Positions 17,921 through 26,169 of a stretch of DNA of 64,000 nt are shown in pieces. The stretch lies in contig CAINHS010000051.1 in assembly GCA_903848955.1 (NCBI GenBank), positions 1-64,000 of the forward strand. The letters are read 5' to 3'. The number at the start of each line of letters is the position of its first letter. Positions within the stretch are counted from its first letter, which is position 1. This stretch comes from an uncultured beta proteobacterium. Its GTDB lineage: Bacteria > Pseudomonadota > Gammaproteobacteria > Burkholderiales > Rhodocyclaceae. The notes beneath the pieces were generated by a model that searched no databases, was not told the origin of the DNA, and saw nothing but the letters and a program-made list of their open reading frames with translations. The position numbers were made by a program, and so were the translations under genes.

Positions 17921-18589
17921 TCAGCTGTCCTTGAGGCGTTCCATGTGGCGGATATCGAGACTGTCGAACTGGTCGCGAATCTGGAAGAAGAACACGCCGA
18001 GGATGATGACGCCGACCAGCACGTCAAGCGCAATGCCCAGTTCCACCACCATCGGCATGCCGTAGGTGGCGCTGGTGGCGGCGAGGAAGAGGCCGTTTTC
18101 CATGGCCAGGAAACCGACCACCTGGGTGATGGCCTTCTGCCGCGTGATCATCATCAGGAAGGCCAGCATCACGGTGGCCAGGGCGATGCCCAGGGTGCCG
18201 CGCGTGATGGTGTGCGACAACTGCGAGATCGGCAGGGCGACGTTGAAGGCGATGATGACCAGTCCGATGCCGACCAGCATGGTAGTCGGAATGTTGATCA
18301 GGGACTCGACCTCGCCCTTGACTTGCAGGCGGCGCACCAGACGGTGAAGAATCCACGGCAGCAGGATCGCCTTCAGCACCAGCGTCAGGGCGGCCGACCA
18401 GTACAGATGCGACTGCCCGGTGGTCACTGCCGCCACCACGGTCGACAGGCACAGCGTCAGCCCCTGCAGGGCGAACAGGTTGATCAGCTGCAGCACGCGC
18501 CGCTGCGCCAGCATGGCGAAACCCAGCAGCAGGATCACCGAGGCGAAAAGATTGATGAGCTGCGCCGAAAATGGAATTGCCACGTTCAT
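17921..18589 (-). CDS. hyfE: HyfE-like membrane subunit
   Basis: Internal start MNVAIPFSAQLINLF; position in hyf cluster; NuoK-like C-terminal part. Confidence 0.88.
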   Translation of the reverse strand: MNVAIPFSAQLINLFASVILLLGFAMLAQRRVLQLINLFALQGLTLCLSTVVAAVTTGQSHLYWSAALTLVLKAILLPWILHRLVRRLQVKGEVESLINIPTTMLVGIGLVIIAFNVALPISQLSHTITRGTLGIALATVMLAFLMMITRQKAITQVVGFLAMENGLFLAATSATYGMPMVVELGIALDVLVGVIILGVFFFQIRDQFDSLDIRHMERLKDS

Positions 18590-19542
18590 ACCCGGCTCTC
18601 CAGCAACAGGCGCACCAGGAGGCCGAGCACGGCCAACAGGAAAGCGGTGCCGAGAAACTCGGGAGCGCGGAAGATACGCATCTTGGCATTGATGGTCTCG
18701 ATCACGGCCAGCAGGAAACCGCCGATGGCGAGCTTGAACAGCAGCAGCGGGATCGCCGCCACCAGCGCGGCAAAACTGTCGCCGGCGGCGATGCCCCAGG
18801 GAAAGAACAGCGCCAGGCCGAGGCAGGAATAGGCGTACATCTTGAGGCTCGCCGCCCATTCGATCAGCGCCAGATGGCGACCGGAGTATTCGAGGATCAT
18901 CGCCTCGTGGATCATGGTGAGTTCGAGGTGGGTGGCCGGATTGTCGACCGGCACCCGCGCGTTCTCGGCGAGGGAGACGAAGGTGAAGGCGATACCGGCA
19001 AAGGCAAGGCTGGGGTAGATGACGAAATCGCGGCGGGCCATGGTCTCGACGATGGTGGCGACGGAGGTCGACTGGGCGGTCAGGGCGAGAGTGAAAATCA
19101 CCATCAGCAGGGCCGGCTCGGCGAGGAAACCGACCAACATTTCGCGCCGGCCGCCGAGGCTGCCGAAGGAGGTGCCGACATCCATCGCCGCCAGCGAAAT
19201 GAAGATGCGCGCCAGGCCGAAAACGCCGACCAGCGCCAGGGCGTCGGCAGCGGGAGCGAGCGGCAGATCGGTCGACAGGCTGGGAATGATGGCGCAGGCC
19301 AGCACCATGCAGCCGAAGATGACGAAGGGTGCGGCGCGGAACAGCGACGAAGCGCCATTGGCCAGCACCACATCCTTGTGGAACAGCTTGTGCAGCATGT
19401 AGTAAGGCAGCAGCAGGGGCGGCGCGCTGCGGCTCTGCAGCCAGGCACGGCACTGCCCCACCCAACCCGACAGCAGCGGCGCCAGCAGCAGCGCCAGCAG
19501 GATCGCGAAGGTCTGCCCCAGCAGTCCGGAAACGCTGATCAC
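18586..19542 (-). CDS. hyfC: HyfC/NuoH-like membrane subunit
   Basis: ENARVPVDNPATHLELTMIHEAMILEYSGRHLALIEWA. Confidence 0.93.
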   Translation of the reverse strand: MISVSGLLGQTFAILLALLLAPLLSGWVGQCRAWLQSRSAPPLLLPYYMLHKLFHKDVVLANGASSLFRAAPFVIFGCMVLACAIIPSLSTDLPLAPAADALALVGVFGLARIFISLAAMDVGTSFGSLGGRREMLVGFLAEPALLMVIFTLALTAQSTSVATIVETMARRDFVIYPSLAFAGIAFTFVSLAENARVPVDNPATHLELTMIHEAMILEYSGRHLALIEWAASLKMYAYSCLGLALFFPWGIAAGDSFAALVAAIPLLLFKLAIGGFLLAVIETINAKMRIFRAPEFLGTAFLLAVLGLLVRLLLESRV

Positions 19543-19560
19543 AGCCGCATCCTCAATCTC

Positions 19561-19612
19561 CTGCCCATCGGGCAGGGCTGAGCAGTCACCTCCCCCGCCT
19601 GGCGGGGGAGGT
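19561..19612. other. Two strong inverted repeats in the hyfB-hyfC gap
   Basis: CTGCCC-atc-GGGCAG (19561-19575) and ACCTCCCCCGCC-t-GGCGGGGGAGGT (19588-19612). Confidence 0.7.
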
Positions 19613-19672
19613 CGGGCGGGGGTGCCCAGATTTGCGCCGGCAAGGCGCGGCCGGCAGGGCGCGCTTTGCTTA

Positions 19673-21682
19673 TCACGGCCGGGCCACCAGCAGGAGTACG
19701 AGCAGGGTCACGAAGCTGTACATCAGATAGACGGCGATGCGCCCTCCCTGCAGGATCGTGACGAGTGTGGACACGCGGCCGACCAGTTTTGCCAGCGGCA
19801 GATAGAGCCAGTACCAGAAATGATCCTCGACCTTGACGGTGTAATACGGCGCGGTGTCGCGGGCCGTCGGCAGATGCCGCTGCATGCGGAACATGGGTCC
19901 GAAAATGCGCCGGATCGGCTGGCTGAAGCCCTCCGCCGTATCCTGCGCCCGCGGTCCCTGGAAGTAGTAGCCGCAGTCCCAGGCCGTGGTGCGGCGGACG
20001 CGGCCATGATAGAGATGGCGCACCAGCCAGCGCCCGAGCAGCAGCGCGACGGCGATGGTGACCAGAAAGATCACCGGTTCGTAGCTGGCGCGCTCCGGCG
20101 AGATCGGCGCCAGCATCCACCAGCCCTGCTGCTCCAGCTTGTCGGCCAGGCCGGTGCCGAGGAGCTGGCGCGTCGCGGCATCGATGCGCGAAATCACCGT
20201 GGACGGCAGGATCCCCAGCAGCAGGGTAATCAGCGCCAGCCAGACCAGGCCGGACTTCTCCCACGGACCCGCATCCTTGGCGTCCTTCAGCCCCGGCTCG
20301 CGCATCTGGCCGAGAAAGATGATGCCGTAGAACTTGACCATGGCGAAGCCGGCCAGCGCGGCGACGAGAGCGACCAGCGCCGCCGCCACCGGCACCACCA
20401 TGTTGAGCCACGGGTGCGGCAGACCGGGCGAGAAGAGGAAACTTTGCAGCAGCAGCCACTCCGAAACAAATCCGGACAGGGGCGGCAAGCCGGCGCTGGC
20501 GATCACTCCGGCGAGCGCCAGCCAGGCCACCCAGGGCATGCGATGAATCAGGCCGCCGAGCTTGCCGAGGCTGCGTTCCCTGGTCGCATGCAGCACCGAT
20601 CCGGTACAGAGAAACAGCAGGCTCTTGAAGCCGGCATGGGCCAGGCAGTGGTACAGCACTGCGGTCATGGCCAGCGCCGCCAGCGCCTCCATGCGATAGG
20701 CATGAAAAATCTGCGTCAGGCCTATGCCGACGGCAATGAGCCCGATGTTTTCGATCGAGGAATAGGCCAGCAGCCGCTTCATGTCGTTTTGCACCGTGCT
20801 GTAGAGCACGCCGAACAGCGCCGTGACCAGTCCGACGGCGAGCGCGACCACACCCCACCACCAGATCGTCTCGTGCAGCAGGTCGAAGCTCACCCGCAGC
20901 AGGCCGTAGATGGCGGTTTTGAGCATCACGCCGCTCATCATCGCCGACACCGGCGAGGGTGCTGCCGGGTGCGCCTCCGGCAGCCAGACGTGAAGCGGCA
21001 CCAGGCCGGCCTTGGCGCCGAAGCCGGCGAGCGCCAGCAGATAAGCCGCCGAGGCCCAGAACGGCGACAGGCCCTGGCTGCGCATGCCGGCGAAGCTGTA
21101 GTCACCGGCGCCGCCGGTCATCACGGCGAAGGAGAGCAGGATGGCGATGGCGCCGATATGGGCGATCAGCAGATAGAGAAAGCCGGCACGGCGGATTTCC
21201 TCGTGGCGATGATCGGTGGTGACGAGGAAGAAGGACGACAGGGCCATGGTCTCCCACGCCACCATGAAGGCGTAGGCGTCGTCGGCCAGCAGCACCAGCA
21301 GCATGCTGGCGAGGAAGACGTGGTATTCGAGGCACAGCACCCCGGGCGCGGTGCCTTCACCCTTCCTGAAATAGCCGGCGGCAAAGATGGAAATGCCGGC
21401 CGAGACGAAGCCCAGCAGCAGTGCGAACACCGCCGAAAGATTGTCCAGACGCATGTGGAAGGGCAGATCCGGCAGGCCGATGACCAGCACTGCGGTTTGC
21501 GCCGGCCCGCCGAGCGAGCCCAGCGCCACCAGGCCGACCAGCACGCCGACGAGGGCGCCGAGCGGAAACAGGGTCTTGCTGATGAAGCGCGTGTTGCGCG
21601 GCGCCACCAACCCCAGCAGACCGATTGCCAGCCAGGTGCAGGCGGCTGTCAGCAGGGTATCGATGGGGAGAAGGCTGGTCAT
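19673..21682 (-). CDS. hyfB: HyfB-like proton-translocating membrane subunit
   Basis: NuoL/M-type fold; GFGAKAGLVPLHVWLPEAHPAAPSPVSAMMSG. Confidence 0.93.
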   Translation of the reverse strand: MTSLLPIDTLLTAACTWLAIGLLGLVAPRNTRFISKTLFPLGALVGVLVGLVALGSLGGPAQTAVLVIGLPDLPFHMRLDNLSAVFALLLGFVSAGISIFAAGYFRKGEGTAPGVLCLEYHVFLASMLLVLLADDAYAFMVAWETMALSSFFLVTTDHRHEEIRRAGFLYLLIAHIGAIAILLSFAVMTGGAGDYSFAGMRSQGLSPFWASAAYLLALAGFGAKAGLVPLHVWLPEAHPAAPSPVSAMMSGVMLKTAIYGLLRVSFDLLHETIWWWGVVALAVGLVTALFGVLYSTVQNDMKRLLAYSSIENIGLIAVGIGLTQIFHAYRMEALAALAMTAVLYHCLAHAGFKSLLFLCTGSVLHATRERSLGKLGGLIHRMPWVAWLALAGVIASAGLPPLSGFVSEWLLLQSFLFSPGLPHPWLNMVVPVAAALVALVAALAGFAMVKFYGIIFLGQMREPGLKDAKDAGPWEKSGLVWLALITLLLGILPSTVISRIDAATRQLLGTGLADKLEQQGWWMLAPISPERASYEPVIFLVTIAVALLLGRWLVRHLYHGRVRRTTAWDCGYYFQGPRAQDTAEGFSQPIRRIFGPMFRMQRHLPTARDTAPYYTVKVEDHFWYWLYLPLAKLVGRVSTLVTILQGGRIAVYLMYSFVTLLVLLLVARP

Positions 21683-21754
21683 GTCGGCGGCAATAATGAT
21701 GGCGGATTCTATCAGCGGCGCGGCAAGCCGCGCCGCCTTGCCGCCGCTGGCGGC

Positions 21755-23971
21755 TCAGCCAAAACGCTGCTCCGGCACAGGCGCCGGTGCCGGGACCGGG
21801 CGCAGGCCATCGGCGGCGCCGAGCTTCCCCTCGCGCGAAAAGATTTTTTCCAGGGCTCGCTCGGTCGTGGCGAAAAAGCTCTTTTCACCGATCGCGGCGT
21901 ACAGGCCGGTGGCCTGCATGACATCAACCACCTGCTTTTTCAAGCCGGCGAAGAGCACGACGATGCCGTTGTCGCGCAAGCGCTCGACGATGTGGTGGAT
22001 CACTTCCTCGCCCGAGGCGTCAAGCTCGTTGATGCCGTCGCCGACGATCAGCAGGTAGGGTGCCTGGGGATTGTTGGCCACCGCCTCGAGGATGGCGTCC
22101 TCGAAAAAGGCGACGTTGGCGAAATAGAGCCGGCCGTCGAAGCGTACGGCGGTGACGACTTGCGACGGCGGCAGATTGTGTACCCGGGTATCGCGCAGCG
22201 TGCCGTCCGCAAGACGCCCGAGAATGACCACGCGCGGCGACATGGTGCGATAAAGGTAGAGGCCGATGGCCAGGCCGGCTCCGGTCATGATGCCGCTGTC
22301 GAGATGCGGCGCGAACCCCAGGGTGGCGACGAAGGTGGCCACGGCGGCGATGCCGTCATGCCGGCTGGCCTTCCAGGCATGCTTGACGGCATCGACATTG
22401 ATGAGGCCGATCACGGCCATGATGATTACCGCCGCCAGCACCGCCTGCGGCAGATGGTAAAGCAGCGGCGTCAGGAACAGCAGCGTCAGCAGCACGAACA
22501 GGCCGGTGAACACCGAGGACATTCCGGTCACCGCCCCGGCGTTGATGTTCACCGCCGAGCGTGAGAAGGAACCCGAAACCGGGAACGCCTGAGTCAGGCA
22601 ACCGGCGATGTTGGCCAGGCCCTGACCGATCAGTTCCTGGTTCGGATCGATCTTCTGCTTGGTCTTGGCGGCGATGGCCTTGGCGATGGAAATGGCTTCC
22701 ATGAAGCCCACCAGCGAAATCACCATGGCGGCCGAAAGCAGGCTGCCCAGCATCTCCCATGAAACGGCCGGCAGACCTGCGGAGGGCAGGCCTTGCGGGA
22801 CATTGCCGACCACTTCGCCGCCGCCCGTGAGCTTCATGTTGCCCTGAGCCGCCCGGGCGATACGCCAACGGTGGCCATCTGCCGTCTTCCCGGCCGGCAC
22901 CCGGCCCTCGGCATAGAGTTCCGCCGCCTGGCCTTCGGCGGCAACGACGCGTTCAAAGGCAAAGTTGCGGATGACGCGGTTGCGGCGACGATTCTCGTCC
23001 TCACGGTCCTTGAGCTGAAGGCGGAGCAGGTCCACCTCATAGTTGAGGGTCACCGCCTCATGGGAAAGTCCGCCGCGATCCTTGCGCACGGCCTTCAGAT
23101 CGTTGGCCCGGACAACGATCTGGTCGTTGATCTCCTTGATGCGCACCTCGGTGCGGACGAACTCGGTCAGCAGGGCCCGGGCTTCCGGCTCCGCCACCTG
23201 GTCGATGGTGGCCGTGGCGTTGCGCTCGAAGCCGATCAGCCACGATGCCGCGGTGGTCACCGCCACGGCGATGAGGACACCCGGCAGTTTCGGCGCCTTT
23301 TTGCGGATCAGCCACATGATGGCGATGGCCGTCGCGCCCATGGCCAGGGTCGGCAGATGCGTATCGCCCACCAGCTTGGCGACACCCCAGATGTCGTTGA
23401 TGAAGTGTTCGGAGCGGCCCATCGGCACGCCGATCAGCTTGTTGACCTGAGACAGGCCGATGATCATGGCGGCGGCGTTGGTAAAACCGACGATGACCGG
23501 GTGGGAGAGGAAGTTCACGATGACGCCAAGCTTGAACACCCCGAGAAACAGCTGGACGACCCCGACCAGCAGGGCCAGCATGATGGCCAGCGCAACGTAC
23601 TGCTCCGAGCCGGATGCGGCCAGCGGTGTCAGCGCCGAAGCGGTCAGCAGCGAGACCACCGCCACCGGGCCGGTGCCGAGCTGGTGCGACGACCCCCACA
23701 GCGCCGCCACCATCACCGGCAGGAAGGCGGCGTAGAGCCCGTAGTAGGCGGGCATGCCTGCCAGCTGGGCATAGGCCATCGACTGCGGTACCAGTACCAG
23801 GGCGACGGTCAGGCCGGCAAGGAAGTCGGCCCGGAGAGTGCGTGCCGAGAAGGGGAACCAGCGCAGAAAAGGGAAAAAGCGGCGTAGCATCGAATGGGCA
23901 GGCATCGTAGTAACGGTGGGGTTGCTCAGCCGCCATCCGGCGGCGGGCGCCGGCAGCGGTAAGATGCTCAA
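21755..23971 (-). CDS. SulP family inorganic anion transporter with C-terminal STAS domain
   Basis: DFLAGLTVALVLVPQSMAYAQLAGMPAYYGLYAAFLP; GSFSRSAVNINAGAVT; STAS domain LLIVGDGINELDASGEE; central charged insertion. Confidence 0.93.
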   Translation of the reverse strand: MSILPLPAPAAGWRLSNPTVTTMPAHSMLRRFFPFLRWFPFSARTLRADFLAGLTVALVLVPQSMAYAQLAGMPAYYGLYAAFLPVMVAALWGSSHQLGTGPVAVVSLLTASALTPLAASGSEQYVALAIMLALLVGVVQLFLGVFKLGVIVNFLSHPVIVGFTNAAAMIIGLSQVNKLIGVPMGRSEHFINDIWGVAKLVGDTHLPTLAMGATAIAIMWLIRKKAPKLPGVLIAVAVTTAASWLIGFERNATATIDQVAEPEARALLTEFVRTEVRIKEINDQIVVRANDLKAVRKDRGGLSHEAVTLNYEVDLLRLQLKDREDENRRRNRVIRNFAFERVVAAEGQAAELYAEGRVPAGKTADGHRWRIARAAQGNMKLTGGGEVVGNVPQGLPSAGLPAVSWEMLGSLLSAAMVISLVGFMEAISIAKAIAAKTKQKIDPNQELIGQGLANIAGCLTQAFPVSGSFSRSAVNINAGAVTGMSSVFTGLFVLLTLLFLTPLLYHLPQAVLAAVIIMAVIGLINVDAVKHAWKASRHDGIAAVATFVATLGFAPHLDSGIMTGAGLAIGLYLYRTMSPRVVILGRLADGTLRDTRVHNLPPSQVVTAVRFDGRLYFANVAFFEDAILEAVANNPQAPYLLIVGDGINELDASGEEVIHHIVERLRDNGIVVLFAGLKKQVVDVMQATGLYAAIGEKSFFATTERALEKIFSREGKLGAADGLRPVPAPAPVPEQRFG

Positions 23972-24046
23972 TCATAGACGCCCGACCTGCCGCCGGACGG
24001 ATACATTTTTTATATTTCAATCAGCCGCGCATATTGACCGTTCGCC

Positions 24047-24598
24047 ATGGGACACAGACTCTCGAAAATTTACACCCGTACCGGCGACGCCGGCACTACC
24101 GGCCTCGGCGACGGTTCGCGCGTCGCCAAGGATGCCCGCCGCGTCGCCGCCATGGGCGACGTCGATGAGCTCAACTCGCTGATCGGCGTCATTCTCTGCG
24201 AGGAGCTGCCCACCGACGTGCGTGAACTGTTCACCGGCATCCAGCACGATCTGTTCGATCTCGGCGGCGAACTGTCGATCCCTGGCGCAACGCTGCTGAA
24301 AGCCACGCAACCGGCACGACTGGAAGCCGCGATCGACCGCTACAACGCAGATCTGGGACCGCTCAAGGAATTCATTCTGCCCGGCGGCAACCGGGCCGCC
24401 GCCCTGACCCATCTGGCACGTACCGTCTGCCGCCGCGCCGAACGCGTCACGGTTGCGCTTGCCGCCGGGGAAGCGGTGTCGGACGCCGCAAGGCAATACC
24501 TCAACCGCCTCTCCGATCTGCTCTTCGTCCTCGGGCGCTGGCTGAACCGGGCCGCCGGCGGCGGCGATGTCTTGTGGCAGAAGGGCAGGAACGCCTGA
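24047..24598 (+). CDS. Cob(I)yrinic acid a,c-diamide adenosyltransferase (PduO type)
   Basis: KIYTRTGDAGTTGLGDGSRVAKD; GGNRAAALTHLARTVCRRAER. Confidence 0.95.
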   Translation: MGHRLSKIYTRTGDAGTTGLGDGSRVAKDARRVAAMGDVDELNSLIGVILCEELPTDVRELFTGIQHDLFDLGGELSIPGATLLKATQPARLEAAIDRYNADLGPLKEFILPGGNRAAALTHLARTVCRRAERVTVALAAGEAVSDAARQYLNRLSDLLFVLGRWLNRAAGGGDVLWQKGRNA

Positions 24599-24640
24599 GA
24601 GCAAGGCGAAGGCGCAACAACCGGCGCCGCGGTGAAGCGT

Positions 24641-25171
24641 CTAGCGAATGCGCGAACGCCGGGCTTCCATGCACTCGAGGAGTTGCGCGCTGACGCCGCG
24701 CAGGCGCTGATTCAGCAGCATCAGCAATTCCATCATCAGTTTGACGCCGATGCGCGGCTCGTCGGCAATGATGCGCGAAAGACTTTCCCGGTCGAGCACC
24801 GCCACTTCGACCTTGTCCAGCGCAATGCAACTGGCAAAGCGCGGCTCGCCGTCTATCAGCGACATCTCGCCCAGGGTCTTGCCCGGACCGGCCGTGCCCA
24901 TGATCTGCGGCAAGCCGCGCACGTCCTTCTTGACGATCTCGATGCTGCCGTCGAGCACCAGCATCATGAAATCGCCTTCGTCACCCTCGCGGATGATTTC
25001 CGTGCCCAGCGGCGCGCGGTAGCAGCGCATGTAGCGGGCGAGGCCTTCCAGCTCATCGGGTTCGAAGTCCTCGAACAACTGGATGACCTCGATGATCTCG
25101 CTGATGCGGCCGACGAACGGCATGGCATCACCGAGAAACTCGACGCTGGGGATTCTCTCTATCGAAATCAT
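24641..25171 (-). CDS. Stand-alone cyclic-nucleotide-binding domain protein
   Basis: Internal start MISIERIPSVEFLG; EIIREGDEGDFMMLVLDGSIEI...GKTLGEMSLIDGEPRFASCIA; no HTH follows. Confidence 0.88.
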   Translation of the reverse strand: MISIERIPSVEFLGDAMPFVGRISEIIEVIQLFEDFEPDELEGLARYMRCYRAPLGTEIIREGDEGDFMMLVLDGSIEIVKKDVRGLPQIMGTAGPGKTLGEMSLIDGEPRFASCIALDKVEVAVLDRESLSRIIADEPRIGVKLMMELLMLLNQRLRGVSAQLLECMEARRSRIR

Positions 25172-26169
25172 GGCTTTGGCATTATAGCGCCGCCCAGCAG
25201 GGCAAGCACCAGCAGCAGCCAGCCGAGCGTCGCGGCCAGCAGATGCGGATCGGCCAGCAGTTCCTGCGCCGGATCGCCGCCGCCGCCGCGGGCATGCAGC
25301 CGCCACAGGTAACGCAGCATGCCGTAGAGGACGAAGGGCACCGTCGCGATCAGGCCACGCGTGCCGTGCAAGGCCACGGTCTCGGCGCTGACCGTGTAGA
25401 GGGCGTAGGAAATCACCGTGCCGGCCGCCGCGACGCCGATGAACTGGTCGAGCATGGGCGCCGTGTAGTGTTCCAGCACGCGGCGGTGACCGGCGCTGTC
25501 GGCCTGCAGGGCGTTGAGTTCGGCACGGCGCTTGGCGAAGCCGAGGAACAGCGTCAGCATCAGGCCGCACAGCAGCAGCCACTGCGACGGCGCGATGCCG
25601 ATGCCCAGCGTCCCGGCCAGGATGCGCAGCATGAAGCCTGCCGCGATGATGAAGACATCGAGAATGACGACGTGCTTGAGGCCCAGGCTGTAGCCGACGT
25701 TGAGCACCACATAGACCAGAAATATCCAGGGCGCCGAACCGGCAAACTTCCAGACGATGACGCCACCGAGAAGCAGGCATGCCGCGCCCAGCGCGACGGC
25801 CGCCGCAACGCTCACGGTTGCCGCTGCCAGCGGCCGGTGCTTCTTTTTCGGATGCAGCCGGTCCTGCTCGCGATCGATCAGATCGTTCATCACGTAAACG
25901 GCAGACGCCAGCAGGCAGAAGGCGGCAAAGGCAGCCAGCGCCTGTCCCAGTTTGGCCGGATCGCTCCAGGCATGGCCGAACAGCAGGCCGACAAAGACGA
26001 AGCCGTTCTTGAGCCACTGGTGGGGGCGCAGCAACCTGAAATACGCGCCCCACCCCCCGTCCCCCGCCCCGGGGGCGGCGGTGACGGGTGTTCGTCCGCT
26101 GGCGCGGACTCCCTTGTGTTGGCTTGCCCCGACTCGGGGCGGCCCTTCGTCGGGGCTCAACGGCGGCAT
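25168..26169 (-). CDS. UbiA-family prenyltransferase, decaprenyl-phosphate phosphoribosyltransferase-like
   Basis: LLRPHQWLKNGFVFVGLLFGH, VYVMNDLIDREQDRLHPKKKHRPLAA; true start may be downstream. Confidence 0.88.
   Translation of the reverse strand: MPPLSPDEGPPRVGASQHKGVRASGRTPVTAAPGAGDGGWGAYFRLLRPHQWLKNGFVFVGLLFGHAWSDPAKLGQALAAFAAFCLLASAVYVMNDLIDREQDRLHPKKKHRPLAAATVSVAAAVALGAACLLLGGVIVWKFAGSAPWIFLVYVVLNVGYSLGLKHVVILDVFIIAAGFMLRILAGTLGIGIAPSQWLLLCGLMLTLFLGFAKRRAELNALQADSAGHRRVLEHYTAPMLDQFIGVAAAGTVISYALYTVSAETVALHGTRGLIATVPFVLYGMLRYLWRLHARGGGGDPAQELLADPHLLAATLGWLLLVLALLGGAIMPKP

Noticed and set aside
14378-21682. Annotation as formate hydrogenlyase / functional [NiFe] hydrogenase 4
   Set aside because: Large subunit lacks the NiFe cysteines and no formate dehydrogenase, ferredoxin subunit or maturation gene is present.
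19622-22564. 980-aa plus-strand ORF
   Set aside because: Antisense to hyfB and SulP; composition rich in Gln/His/Arg/Gly typical of mirror frames in GC-rich DNA; no recognisable domain.
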